Shown one piece after another: positions 9,343 through 18,481 of a DNA stretch of 64,000 nt. The notes below the pieces were generated by a model. It did no database searches and was not told the origin of the DNA. It saw nothing but the letters and a program-made list of their open reading frames with translations. The position numbers and the translations under genes are program-made. Numbering within the stretch: the stretch's first letter is position 1; every line of letters starts with the position of its first letter. The stretch comes from Chitinophaga pinensis (GTDB taxonomy: Bacteria; Bacteroidota; Bacteroidia; M30B66), in the NCBI GenBank assembly GCA_945883545.1, contig CAMCXT010000005.1, forward strand, positions 20,916 to 84,915, read 5' to 3'.

Positions 9343-9374
9343 CAAACGTAAAACACAATTTTTATTTAGACAAA
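9343..9374 (-). promoter_or_regulatory. Bacteroidota-type promoter for the DUF4856-imelysin-HTTM-receptor operon
   Basis: On the minus strand TTTG (9371-9374) is followed after 20 bases by TACGTTTG (9343-9350), a full match to the TAnnTTTG -7 element at normal spacing. Transcription would begin about 20 bases before the ATG at 9318. No obvious Fur-type palindrome was recognised by eye. Confidence 0.6.
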
Positions 9375-9394
9375 TTATAAATAAGGTTTTTTAT

Positions 9395-9560
9395 CCTCGG
9401 ACTGAAGTCCGAGGTTGCGGGGAAAACGTTTTGTGAATGCGATAGTTGGACAGAGACCCCTAAAATTGAGCTGAATGCTTCGGACTGAAGTCCGATGTTG
9501 CGGGGAAAACGATTTACGAATGCGTTAGCTGGACAGAATACCCCGGACTAAAGTCCGGGG
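9395..9560. repeat. Three short palindromic repeats (core CGGACTnnAGTCCG), two within a longer repeated unit
   Basis: Three inverted repeats with core CGGACT-nn-AGTCCG lie at 9395-9414 (CCTCGGACTGAAGTCCGAGG), 9480-9495 and 9541-9560 (CCCCGGACTAAAGTCCGGGG). After the first two, a further ~45 bases are also similar (GTTGCGGGGAAAACG..., then GAATGCG.TAG.TGGACAGA..ACCCC), so the unit is longer than the hairpin, about 64 bases. They fill the space between the DUF4856 promoter and carB. The same core occurs five times at 39753-39989. The pattern is REP-like: many small hairpins in intergenic DNA with varying closing pairs (CCTC/GAGG or CCCC/GGGG) that keep complementarity. Confidence 0.85.
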
Positions 9561-9652
9561 ATGCTAACTTGCCCATTCGTGATTGTTAGTGGATGGAAAG
9601 CAAATTGCATTAACAATTAACTAACATTGGTAGAATTAATGCCGCCATGTGC

Positions 9653-9660
9653 TACTTTTG
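9653..9660 (+). promoter_or_regulatory. Probable -7 element (TACTTTTG) for carB
   Basis: TACTTTTG fits the Bacteroidota TAnnTTTG element and lies 23 bases before the carB ATG; TTGG at 9627-9630 could act as the -33 element although the spacing (22) is slightly long. Confidence 0.5.
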
Positions 9661-9683
9661 CGCTCCGGTTAAAACCCGGATAA

Positions 9684-12497
9684 ATGCCTAAAGACACCTC
9701 CATCCGCTCAATACTTATTATTGGTAGCGGTCCCATCATTATCGGTCAAGCTTGTGAATTTGATTATGCCGGATCTCAGGCAGCCAGATCATTGCGCGAC
9801 GAAGGAATTGAAGTTTCCTTAATCAACAGTAACCCTGCAACGATCATGACCGACAAAGTATCGGCTGATCATGTGTATTTGTTGCCACTAACGGTGAACT
9901 CTTTGGTAAAAATCCTCGAAGAGCGACAGATTGATGCCGTATTGCCTACCATGGGTGGACAAACTGCACTCAATCTCTGCAAGAAGGCTGATGAAATGGG
10001 TATTTGGACAAAATATGGGGTTCGAATTATCGGGGTTGATATTGCCGCAATCGAAAAAACTGAGAACAGAGAAGAGTTTCGTCAGCTTTGCGTAAGCTTA
10101 AATGTTGGAGTTCCGCCATCTCAGGTAGCTCATTCATACTTGGAAGGTAAAGAGATCGCTCAACGCATTGGATATCCATTGGTTATTCGCCCATCCTACA
10201 CTTTGGGAGGAACCGGTGGAGCGTTTGTGCATAGAAAGGAAGAGTTTGACGAGCTACTCAACAGAGGCTTGCATGCTTCTCCAATCCACGAAGTGCTTAT
10301 TGAAAAAGCTTTGTTTGGATGGAAGGAATTTGAGTTGGAGTTGCTGCGCGATGCGAACGACAATGTGATTATCATTTGTTCGATCGAGAATTTCGATCCA
10401 ATGGGAATCCATACTGGGGATTCAATTACCGTTGCTCCAGCGATGACCTTGAGCGATACGGCTTATCAGCGGATGCGTGACATGGCCATCAAATTGATGC
10501 GCTCGATTGGAACTTTTGCTGGAGGATGTAATGTTCAGTTTGCTTTGGATCCTGATACTGAAGATATCATTGCGATTGAGATCAATCCGCGGGTGTCGCG
10601 TTCATCTGCTTTGGCATCGAAAGCTACAGGTTATCCGATTGCCAAGATTGCTGCGAAATTGGCGATTGGTTACCACTTAGATGAGCTTAGAAACCAGATC
10701 ACTGGCACTACTACTGCCTTCTTTGAACCTACGCTTGATTACGTTATTGTGAAGATCCCACGTTGGAACTTCAATAAATTCAAGAATGCTGATAAAACCC
10801 TCGGACTTCAAATGAAATCTGTAGGTGAAGTGATGGGGATCGGAAGATCATTCCAAGAAGCACTTCAAAAGGCTTGTCAGAGTTTAGAAATAAGCCGCAA
10901 CGGCCTTGGGGCAGATGGAAAAGATTTGCGAAATCCAGATGCAGTAATCGATAGTCTTAAAAACCCTAGCTGGAACCGACTCTTCCATGTGAAAGATGCG
11001 TTCACGATGGGGATTCCGTTTAAGACGATTCAGAAGTTAACCAGAATTGACCCATGGTTCCTTCATCAAATCGACGATTTGGTTCAATTGGAAAGGATCA
11101 TGGAACGATACACTATTGATTCAATTCCGCGCGATTTGATTTATGAGGCAAAGCGTAAAGGCTATGCTGATCGTCAGATAGCTCACGTTTTGCGTTGTCT
11201 AGAAAGTGAAGTTTTCAAGAAACGCCAAGAGATGAACATCCATCGGGTGTACAAATTGGTAGATACTTGTGCTGCTGAATTTGCAGCTCAAACGCCTTAT
11301 TACTACTCAACATTCGAGGAGGAGAACGAAAGTAAAGTTTCTGACAAAAAGAAGATTGTGGTGTTGGGCTCTGGTCCGAACCGCATCGGACAAGGAATTG
11401 AGTTCGATTATAGCTGTGTGCATGGCGTTTTGGCAGCCAAGGAATGTGGTTATGAAACAATCATGATCAATTGTAATCCTGAAACTGTTTCGACCGATCC
11501 AGACATTGCAGATAAATTGTACTTCGAGCCTGTTTTCTGGGAGCACATTTACGATATCATTTTGCACGAAAAGCCTGAGGGCGTGATCGTTCAGTTAGGT
11601 GGACAAACTGCTTTGAAGTTGGCTGAAAAGCTCGACAGATATGGCATCAAGATTATTGGAACATCCTACAAAAGTCTCGATTTGGCTGAAGACCGCGGCT
11701 CCTTCTCTACCCTACTGAGAGATTACAATATTCCATATCCAAGGTTCGGTGTGATTGAGCATGCTGATCAAGCATCCGATTTATCGAAAGAATTAGGATT
11801 CCCTTTGTTGGTAAGACCAAGTTATGTGCTTGGTGGTCACAACATGAAAATCGTGATCAACGAGGAAGAATTGGAAACCCATGTGGTTGATTTGCTGAAA
11901 GATATCCCTGGAAACAAGGTGTTATTGGATCATTTCCTCGACAATGCAGTTGAAGCGGAAAGTGACTCAATTTGCGATGGTGAAAATGTGTATATCATAG
12001 GAATCATGGAGCACATCGAGCCTGCGGGAATCCACTCGGGCGACTCGAATGCTGTTTTGCCGGCGTTTAGCTTGAGCGAAAATGTGATTCGCCAGATCGA
12101 AGAACACAGCAAAACCATTGCATTGGCGATGAATACGATTGGATTGTTGAACATTCAATTTGCGGTGAAAAACGAGGTTGTTTATGTGATCGAAGCAAAT
12201 CCAAGAGCTTCTCGAACAGTTCCATTCATCTGCAAGGCTTACGACGAGCCTTATGTGAACTATGCAACCAAGGTGATGTTGGGTCACAACAAAGTGACCG
12301 ATTTCAATTTCAATCCAAGAAAGAAAGGTTACGCGATCAAGATTCCAGTTTTCTCGTTCGATAAGTTCCCTGGTGTGAATAAAGAATTGGGGCCTGAAAT
12401 GAAATCGACTGGAGAATCTATCTTGTTTATTGATGATTTACAAGATGAAACATTCTTGAAGATTTATGGTGAAAGGAATTTGTATTTGAGTAGATAG
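9684..12497 (+). CDS. carB: Carbamoyl-phosphate synthase large subunit
   Basis: Makes carbamoyl phosphate from ammonia (delivered by CarA), bicarbonate and two ATP, for pyrimidine and arginine synthesis. Two ATP-grasp halves are plain: the first opens with ILIIGSGPIIIGQACEFDYA and the second (around residue 555) with VVLGSGPNRIGQGIEFDYS; both halves carry GGQTAL and paired E.NPR motifs (EINPRVSRSSALASKATGYP, EANPRASRTVPF). The protein ends at residue 937, just after the second ATP-grasp unit, without the C-terminal MGS allosteric domain of the ~1070-residue enterobacterial enzyme; this shorter form is usual in Bacteroidota. No carA is present nearby. Confidence 0.96.
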   Translation: MPKDTSIRSILIIGSGPIIIGQACEFDYAGSQAARSLRDEGIEVSLINSNPATIMTDKVSADHVYLLPLTVNSLVKILEERQIDAVLPTMGGQTALNLCKKADEMGIWTKYGVRIIGVDIAAIEKTENREEFRQLCVSLNVGVPPSQVAHSYLEGKEIAQRIGYPLVIRPSYTLGGTGGAFVHRKEEFDELLNRGLHASPIHEVLIEKALFGWKEFELELLRDANDNVIIICSIENFDPMGIHTGDSITVAPAMTLSDTAYQRMRDMAIKLMRSIGTFAGGCNVQFALDPDTEDIIAIEINPRVSRSSALASKATGYPIAKIAAKLAIGYHLDELRNQITGTTTAFFEPTLDYVIVKIPRWNFNKFKNADKTLGLQMKSVGEVMGIGRSFQEALQKACQSLEISRNGLGADGKDLRNPDAVIDSLKNPSWNRLFHVKDAFTMGIPFKTIQKLTRIDPWFLHQIDDLVQLERIMERYTIDSIPRDLIYEAKRKGYADRQIAHVLRCLESEVFKKRQEMNIHRVYKLVDTCAAEFAAQTPYYYSTFEEENESKVSDKKKIVVLGSGPNRIGQGIEFDYSCVHGVLAAKECGYETIMINCNPETVSTDPDIADKLYFEPVFWEHIYDIILHEKPEGVIVQLGGQTALKLAEKLDRYGIKIIGTSYKSLDLAEDRGSFSTLLRDYNIPYPRFGVIEHADQASDLSKELGFPLLVRPSYVLGGHNMKIVINEEELETHVVDLLKDIPGNKVLLDHFLDNAVEAESDSICDGENVYIIGIMEHIEPAGIHSGDSNAVLPAFSLSENVIRQIEEHSKTIALAMNTIGLLNIQFAVKNEVVYVIEANPRASRTVPFICKAYDEPYVNYATKVMLGHNKVTDFNFNPRKKGYAIKIPVFSFDKFPGVNKELGPEMKSTGESILFIDDLQDETFLKIYGERNLYLSR

Positions 12498-12513
12498 AGT
12501 AGACTCGATTTGA

Positions 12514-12714
12514 ATTTCTTGGTTATCTGTATTTGATCGCTGGGGGCATTTGGTATTTGAAACCTATGACCGCGATATTAAGTGGGATGGGACGATGTTC
12601 AACAATGGAAAAAAGCCACTCAAACAGGACGTTTACGTGTACAAAATCATTGTGCGCTTTGAGCCAGGCACTCCGAATGAAGAAATATTTGGAAGAATCA
12701 CATTGATCTACTAA
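12514..12714 (+). pseudogene. Relic of a gliding-motility-type C-terminal (CHU_C / T9SS type B) domain
   Basis: Between carB and the next gene, one frame reads VFDRWGHLVFETYDR, then IKWDGTMFNNGKKPLKQDVY and VYKIIV...ITLIY before TAA. This is the characteristic end of the CHU_C domain (xFDRWGxxVFE....WDGT..G....VYVYKI......GxxTLIR-like). The frame is open only from 12514 (a TGA lies directly upstream at 12511) and has no start or body, so it is the tail of a large secreted protein whose remainder has been lost. It begins 17 bases after the carB stop. Confidence 0.75.
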
Positions 12715-12785
12715 CCACTAGTATTAGTGATTGCGCCCTGATTGGATTCGGTTGAGATTTGCGCCATAACTCAACCATCCTAATC

Positions 12786-15104
12786 ATGAAAAAACTATTT
12801 CTTTTGATTGTTGCATTTTCCTTGTGGGGAAATCAAATTGTAAAATGTCAACCCGCATTTGAATGGGTAAAAAACATTGGTGGCTCTGGAACCGATGTTG
12901 GCACTGAAATAACTTCTGATGCTGATGGAAATGTTATTGTTTGCGGGCGTTTTGAAACAACCATGGATTCAGATCCTAGTTCTGGAATAAGCAATCTCGT
13001 TTCGGCTGGAGATTTCGATATGGTGGTGATTAAATTCGATTCAACGGGACAGTTCATTTGGTCGAAACGCGTTGGAGGAACTGGTTTCGATGAATTTACG
13101 AATGTTGAATGTGATGCTTTAGGTAACGTAATTTTGGTTGGTTACTTCGAAGGAACTGTTGATTTAGACCCGAATGTTGGTGTAAATTCTGTTACATCAC
13201 AAGGTATAAGCGATCTATATGTGATGAAACTTTCCCCGGAGGGAGAAACCTTGTGGATGCATGAATTAACAGGCGCATCAGACGAATCGACTGGCGGATT
13301 GTCGGTAACCTCAACTGGACATATTTTCGTTTCTGGTGGATTTTTTGGGACTACAAATTTCTCAACTTCAACAAGTTTGACCAGTGCGGGAGAAAACGAT
13401 GCCTATGTGATGAAATTGAATCCTGACGGCACCTTGAATTGGGTGAAGCAAATTGGAGGAACTTCGTTCGATTATGCTTGGGATTTAGATACTTACACCA
13501 ATGGAGATGTCGTTTTAGCAGGCAGATTTAGAGATGTGGTGGATTTCAATCCTGGAGTTGCAGTTGCCAATGGAACTTCGGCTGGAAGCAATGATGGATT
13601 TTTAGTGCGATTTAATACCAATGGCGATTACGTTTGGCACAATACCTTCGGTGGAACAGGTTTCGACGAAGTTTGGGCAGTTACAACAGACCTTGACAAC
13701 AACACTTTTACATATGGTTACTTCTCCGGCACTGTTGATCTAGCGCCTGGAGTGGCAGTGCAAAACTTCACCTCCAATGGAAGCGATGATTTGTTTATCC
13801 AGAAATTTAATCCAAGCGGAACCATGCTGTGGGTGAAAACCTTTGGTGGTTCTGAACTTGAGAACAGTTACGACATTGCTACAGATTCGGAAGGAAATGT
13901 AGTTGTGATTGGAGATTATTTCAATACTGTCGACTTTGATCCGGGTGCTGGAACGTTCAACATGACATCGCTTGGCAACAATGATATCTTCATGCTTCAA
14001 CTCGATGCAAACGGTAATTTCAACTGGATGCAAAGTATTGGATCAACCTTTTCGCAAGCAGGATATGCTTTGTATATCGACAACAACAACAATATTTTAT
14101 CGACAGGCACATTCAGCAATAATGTAGACTTTAATCCGGGAGCTGGAACAACCAACATAAATGCCCTTCTATTCAATATGTATGTGTTGAAATTGGCTGG
14201 ATTCTGCGCGCTTCCTACGTTAGCTTCAGTAGTTTCATCAGATCAAACCGTTTGCGAAGGAGAAACAGTTACGCTTGCCATCAATGGAAATCTCAACGGT
14301 GCTAGTTCATGGGCGATTCATGCAGGAGATTGCAATGGAACACCAGTAATTTCGACTGTTAGTAGTTCAGCAACCATCACACCGGTAGGTGGAGAAACCT
14401 ATTTTATTCGCGGACAAGGCGGATGCGTTACTTCAGGACAAGGCACTTGCACCGAAATCAACTTGACCACCAACGCGAGTTTTGCGATCTTCGAAAATGC
14501 TACAATTTGTCCGGGTGAAAACTACACTTTCCCTGATGGGAGTTCTTTGGTCGTAATGGAAACGATGCAGTACGAAAGTTCACTTCAAACCCTTGCGGGA
14601 TGCGATAGTACGATAACTACTTCTATAGATGTTGTGAATCTGCCAACTGAAATTGAAGCAACCGATTCTTCGATTGTCATTCTGGATTTCAATCCCAAAT
14701 CAGGTGTTGATATCCAATGGATTGACTGTAACACCAACCTACCGATTGCTGGTGAAACTGGACCAGAATTCTTATTTAGTGGTTCTGGATCTTTTGCCGT
14801 GACTTTAACCAACGACAATTGCACAACAACCAGCGATTGTTTTTTTGTTACTGATTTGCCATTCATGGAAGCAAAAAATCCAGAAGTGTATCCGAACCCT
14901 TTCCTAAATTCATTTACAATTCGTGGTGCTGAAATGGGCGCAGTAGCGTTCTTGTACACTGCTGATGGCAGATTAATCTCTGAAACGAAAGTGACAGGTC
15001 ATGAAGTCATAATAACCGAACTACAAGAATTACCTGCGGGCATTTACATTTTGAGAATCTCAGGAAAATCGGGCATTTCGAATGTGAAGATTACCAAAAA
15101 TTGA
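12786..15104 (+). CDS. Secreted SBBP beta-propeller-repeat protein with T9SS type A sorting domain
   Basis: 772 residues: signal peptide MKKLFLLIVAFSLWGNQIVKCQ, then about eight repeats of ~55 residues (about 25-475) with the pattern W.K.iGGtgFDE....D..GNv.v.GyF.GtvDfdPg, the SBBP repeat expected to form a propeller; a Cys-containing Ig-like stretch follows (VSSDQTVCEGETVTLAINGN), and the last ~75 residues are a T9SS type A tail beginning VYPNPFLNSFTI and ending ISNVKITKN. The ATG at 12786 starts the signal peptide; a TTG at 12759 would add residues before it. Role unknown, presumably cell surface or secreted. A paralogue of the same build is encoded at 46796-50392. Confidence 0.88.
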   Translation: MKKLFLLIVAFSLWGNQIVKCQPAFEWVKNIGGSGTDVGTEITSDADGNVIVCGRFETTMDSDPSSGISNLVSAGDFDMVVIKFDSTGQFIWSKRVGGTGFDEFTNVECDALGNVILVGYFEGTVDLDPNVGVNSVTSQGISDLYVMKLSPEGETLWMHELTGASDESTGGLSVTSTGHIFVSGGFFGTTNFSTSTSLTSAGENDAYVMKLNPDGTLNWVKQIGGTSFDYAWDLDTYTNGDVVLAGRFRDVVDFNPGVAVANGTSAGSNDGFLVRFNTNGDYVWHNTFGGTGFDEVWAVTTDLDNNTFTYGYFSGTVDLAPGVAVQNFTSNGSDDLFIQKFNPSGTMLWVKTFGGSELENSYDIATDSEGNVVVIGDYFNTVDFDPGAGTFNMTSLGNNDIFMLQLDANGNFNWMQSIGSTFSQAGYALYIDNNNNILSTGTFSNNVDFNPGAGTTNINALLFNMYVLKLAGFCALPTLASVVSSDQTVCEGETVTLAINGNLNGASSWAIHAGDCNGTPVISTVSSSATITPVGGETYFIRGQGGCVTSGQGTCTEINLTTNASFAIFENATICPGENYTFPDGSSLVVMETMQYESSLQTLAGCDSTITTSIDVVNLPTEIEATDSSIVILDFNPKSGVDIQWIDCNTNLPIAGETGPEFLFSGSGSFAVTLTNDNCTTTSDCFFVTDLPFMEAKNPEVYPNPFLNSFTIRGAEMGAVAFLYTADGRLISETKVTGHEVIITELQELPAGIYILRISGKSGISNVKITKN

Positions 15105-15188
15105 GATTGAAATATCGATTCGATCTGATTCGCAAGTCTTAATTTGTGATCATTTTGAAAAATTGACTTTGTGTTGTTGACTAGTTGT

Positions 15189-15233
15189 AATCCCTGAATT
15201 ATCAAGTTATTTTCGATGGTTCAGGGATTTTCA
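15189..15233 (+). terminator. Hairpin downstream of the SBBP gene, possible terminator
   Basis: AATCCCTGAA (15189-15198) and TTCAGGGATT (15220-15229) form a perfect 10-bp stem with a 21-base loop, followed by TTCATTT. The T-run is weak. Confidence 0.45.
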
Positions 15234-15356
15234 TTTCGAATTTTTGGGGTAATGGTAATTTTCAATTGGAAGAATAGAAATTAAAGTTCAACTGACATTC
15301 CGTCATTCATATTTCTTCGGCAGTTCTTTTGTATTTTAGCGGCCCAAATAGGACAC

Positions 15357-15608
15357 ATGAGATTTTTGTTTATTCTCCTTTTAATTTATTTCGGATACCA
15401 GATATTTTTCCGTTTTGTACTGCCACTTGCTGCGCGTTATTTGTTTCAAAAAGCAGCGCAAAACATGCAAGGTCAGTTCAACAGTCGCCAGCAACCCAAA
15501 GCGCCACCTCGTCGCGAAGGTGAAGTGAGGATTGAAACCCCTGGCACAAATGCCCGAAAAAACAACGACGATGATGGTGAGTTTGTAGACTACATCGAAG
15601 TTCGATAA
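15357..15608 (+). CDS. DUF4834-family small membrane protein
   Basis: 83 residues with one N-terminal membrane helix (MRFLFILLLIYFGYQIFF), a short basic middle and an acidic end GEFVDYIEVR, the conserved tail of DUF4834 proteins in Bacteroidota. Function is unknown. A TATTTTAG sequence at 15332-15339 may be its -7 promoter element, and a strong hairpin with T-run follows its stop, so it is likely a single-gene transcript. In this group of bacteria it is often found just ahead of a YfhO-like gene, as here. Confidence 0.8.
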   Translation: MRFLFILLLIYFGYQIFFRFVLPLAARYLFQKAAQNMQGQFNSRQQPKAPPRREGEVRIETPGTNARKNNDDDGEFVDYIEVR

Positions 15609-15624
15609 GAAAATACACCTCGCT

Positions 15625-15655
15625 AAAAGCCAGAATTAACCGTTCTGGCTTTTTT
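15625..15655 (+). terminator. Rho-independent terminator after the DUF4834 gene
   Basis: AAAAGCCAGAA (15625-15635) pairs fully with TTCTGGCTTTT (15643-15653) around a 7-base loop, running into a T-rich stretch. Confidence 0.85.
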
Positions 15656-15819
15656 GTTTTTGCTAGGGACCGAAATCTGCACTTATACAATTTTCAGGGC
15701 TTTGCATTTTGATGGGTTTGAAAATGGATTTCGCACAATGAAATTTGAATCGTGATTGCGACAATGTGCGCTTTATGATTACAATTCAAATTCTATCTTT
15801 ACCCCATTAAACCAAGCTG

Positions 15820-18477
15820 ATGAAACAATTCAACTTCCGCACCTTATTGCCTCATGTAGCAGCGATTGCTATTTTCCTTCTGCTCATTTTTGCTTATTTC
15901 CCAGAGTTGCTCGAAAATAAAAGTCTCCGGATGGACGATATCGAACAGCACAAAGGTATGTCGAACGAATTGGCCGACTACCGCGAAAAAACTGGTGAAG
16001 AAGCCATTTGGACCAATGCCATGTTTTCGGGAATGCCCGGCTACATGATTTCGACGGTTTACAAAGGCAACTTGATTGGGCATTTAGGAGCGATCATGAA
16101 ACTTGGTCTCCCCCGCCCTGCCGATTCGATGTTTGTGTTGATGTTGGGGATGTACGCCTTACTCATCGTACTCGCTGTTCGTCAGCCACTTGCAATCATC
16201 GGATCTGCCGCTTATGCCTTCACTTCCTACAATTTACTCATCATGGAAGCCGGCCACATGTCGAAAGTGGATGCCATTTCATGGATGCCTTGGGTGCTCA
16301 TGGGCGTTGTGCTTGCCCTCCGGGGAAAATGGATCTTGGGAGGAGTGCTCACTGCGTTATTCCTGAGCCTCCAGATCAAAGCATCTCACTTGCAGATCAC
16401 CTATTATTTGATGTTCATCCTGCTCTTTTTCGGGTTGTTTTACCTCGTGGATGCCATTAAAAACAAAACACTTCCAGCCTTTGCAAAATCTGCACTCACA
16501 CTCGTAATTGCAGCTTCACTTGGTGTGTTGACCAATATTTCTTCTATCTATACCACCTACGATTACGGAAAAGATTCAATCCGTGGGAAGTCGGAACTCA
16601 CCATCAAAGACACACCAGAAACCGACGGTCTCGACAAAGAATATGCACTCGATTACAGCTATGGAAGAGGTGAATCGTTCTCTTACATGATTCCAAATGT
16701 GTATGGTGGAGCTTCCAATCTAAGTTTGGGAGATCAAAAGGCTTTGATGAAAGATGTTGACGAACAGTACCAAACCATCATTCCACGCCTTCCACAGTAC
16801 TGGGCTGAAACTTCAACCACAGGACCATTCTATGCTGGTGCATTGATCTGCTTTTTGTGTGTATTAGGATTTTTCCTTGTAAAAGGACCCCTTCGTTGGG
16901 CAATTCTAGCCTCGATGATTTTGGCATTTCTCCTTTCTTGGGGGAAAAACTTCGAAGGCTTCTCGGTCTTCATGCTCGAGAATTTCCCTGGATACAACAA
17001 ATTCAGAGCAGTTAAAATGACCCTCGTGATTACCGATTTCCTCATTCCATTAATGGCGATTTTAGGCCTCAACGAAGTGGTGAAAAATCCAGATGTGATC
17101 AAAGAAAATAAATTGGCATTCTACGGAGCTTTTGCACTAACCGGCGGACTCTGCCTGATGTTCTATTTGATGCCTGGAATGTTCTTCGACTTCGATTATC
17201 TACAAGAAAACATCAAAGGTCAAATCGCTCAAATGCTTACCCAAAGTGGTATGCAAGCAGGTGCAACCGATCAGTGGATTGATGGCATGGTGGCGAATCT
17301 AGAAACCATCCGCATGGAAATATTTAAAGCAGATGCTTTGAGAGCTTTCTTGTTCATCACTGCTGGTGCAGCTATTCTTTTTGTGTATCAGAAAATGAAA
17401 TTCAACACCATTCTTCTTACTGCGCTCATTTTGGTAATTGCAGTAAGCGACTTGTTTTCGGTAGATAAGCGTTATGTGAACAAGAAGGATTTTGTTTCGA
17501 ATTCGAAAGCGGCAATTCCATACGATCCTTCGGCCGCTGATGAAGCCATTTTCAATCTCGAGGTGCAACAAAACCAAGGCTTGAAAGGGAAAATTGATTC
17601 CTATCAAGCTGAAGGTTTAGCAAGAAAAAACCGCATCAAAAGTGGAAGTCCGGCAGCTGATGAAAACAAATACCGTTTCCGTGGATTGCTTGCCAACACG
17701 AATTACCGGGTGCTCAATCTTTCAACCAGCACTTTCAACGATGCTGCAACTTCTTTCTACCACAAATCGGTTGGTGGCTATTCGGCTGTGAAATTGGAAC
17801 GTTACCAAGAGCTCATCGAATTCCACATCAACAACAATATCCAATCACTTTCTGGCATGTTGAGAAGTGGAATGACCGATTCAGTGTTTAAAGCTGGGAT
17901 GAGCAATTTGTACGCACTTAACATGCTCAATGCGAAATACATCATCTACAATCCTTCGGCAGCGCCACTGGTAAATCCTTCAGCACTTGGAAATGCATGG
18001 TTTGTGAACGATATCAAACAAGTTGCAAGCGCGAATGAAGAAATCAAAGCGATGGGCCCTGGATTTAATCCAAAAAACACTGCAATCGTAGATAAACGCT
18101 TCGCGGATCAATTGAAAGGTTCGGTAAACTTCGACTCTTCGGCTGCGATTCAGTTGAATAGCTACGCGCCAAACAAGCTAGAGTATAGCTACAGTTCGTC
18201 GGTAGCTGGCACTGTGATTTTCTCTGAAGTTTATTATGCAAAAGGATGGAATGCCTTCGTGGACGGAAATCCAGCTCCACATTTCAGAGCCAATTATGTG
18301 CTCCGCGGGATGAATGTTCCAGCTGGTAAGCATACGATTGAATTCCGTTTCGAACCATCACTTTATCATTCTACCGAAAAAATTAGCTTGGCAACTTCCG
18401 GTTTATTGCTTCTGCTTGCAGCTGGATTGTTATTCATGGCTTTCAGAAAGCAAAGCCAAACAGCTAAACAAGCCTGA
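15820..18477 (+). CDS. YfhO-family polytopic membrane protein
   Basis: 885-residue inner-membrane protein. It opens with a hydrophobic helix and the segment MDDIEQHKGMSNELADYREK, then IWTNAMFSGMPGYM, typical of the Bacteroidota YfhO group; about a dozen hydrophobic helices follow up to ~residue 560, then a soluble beta-rich part and a last C-terminal helix (TSGLLLLLAAGLLFMAF). YfhO proteins resemble GT-C type glycosyltransferases and are tied to lipid-linked sugar transfer in Firmicutes; the reaction here is not known. asnB starts 4 bases after the stop, so both are probably cotranscribed. A TATCTTTA at 15794-15801 may be the -7 element. Confidence 0.85.
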   Translation: MKQFNFRTLLPHVAAIAIFLLLIFAYFPELLENKSLRMDDIEQHKGMSNELADYREKTGEEAIWTNAMFSGMPGYMISTVYKGNLIGHLGAIMKLGLPRPADSMFVLMLGMYALLIVLAVRQPLAIIGSAAYAFTSYNLLIMEAGHMSKVDAISWMPWVLMGVVLALRGKWILGGVLTALFLSLQIKASHLQITYYLMFILLFFGLFYLVDAIKNKTLPAFAKSALTLVIAASLGVLTNISSIYTTYDYGKDSIRGKSELTIKDTPETDGLDKEYALDYSYGRGESFSYMIPNVYGGASNLSLGDQKALMKDVDEQYQTIIPRLPQYWAETSTTGPFYAGALICFLCVLGFFLVKGPLRWAILASMILAFLLSWGKNFEGFSVFMLENFPGYNKFRAVKMTLVITDFLIPLMAILGLNEVVKNPDVIKENKLAFYGAFALTGGLCLMFYLMPGMFFDFDYLQENIKGQIAQMLTQSGMQAGATDQWIDGMVANLETIRMEIFKADALRAFLFITAGAAILFVYQKMKFNTILLTALILVIAVSDLFSVDKRYVNKKDFVSNSKAAIPYDPSAADEAIFNLEVQQNQGLKGKIDSYQAEGLARKNRIKSGSPAADENKYRFRGLLANTNYRVLNLSTSTFNDAATSFYHKSVGGYSAVKLERYQELIEFHINNNIQSLSGMLRSGMTDSVFKAGMSNLYALNMLNAKYIIYNPSAAPLVNPSALGNAWFVNDIKQVASANEEIKAMGPGFNPKNTAIVDKRFADQLKGSVNFDSSAAIQLNSYAPNKLEYSYSSSVAGTVIFSEVYYAKGWNAFVDGNPAPHFRANYVLRGMNVPAGKHTIEFRFEPSLYHSTEKISLATSGLLLLLAAGLLFMAFRKQSQTAKQA

Positions 18478-18481
18478 TCGG

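Noticed and set aside
9684..12497. carB as truncated gene because of its 937 residues
   Set aside because: Both ATP-grasp halves are whole; the missing MGS domain is usual in Bacteroidota.
16008..16460. 150-codon plus-strand frame inside the YfhO gene
   Set aside because: Shadow of a strong membrane protein gene; Cys/His-rich composition without domain pattern.
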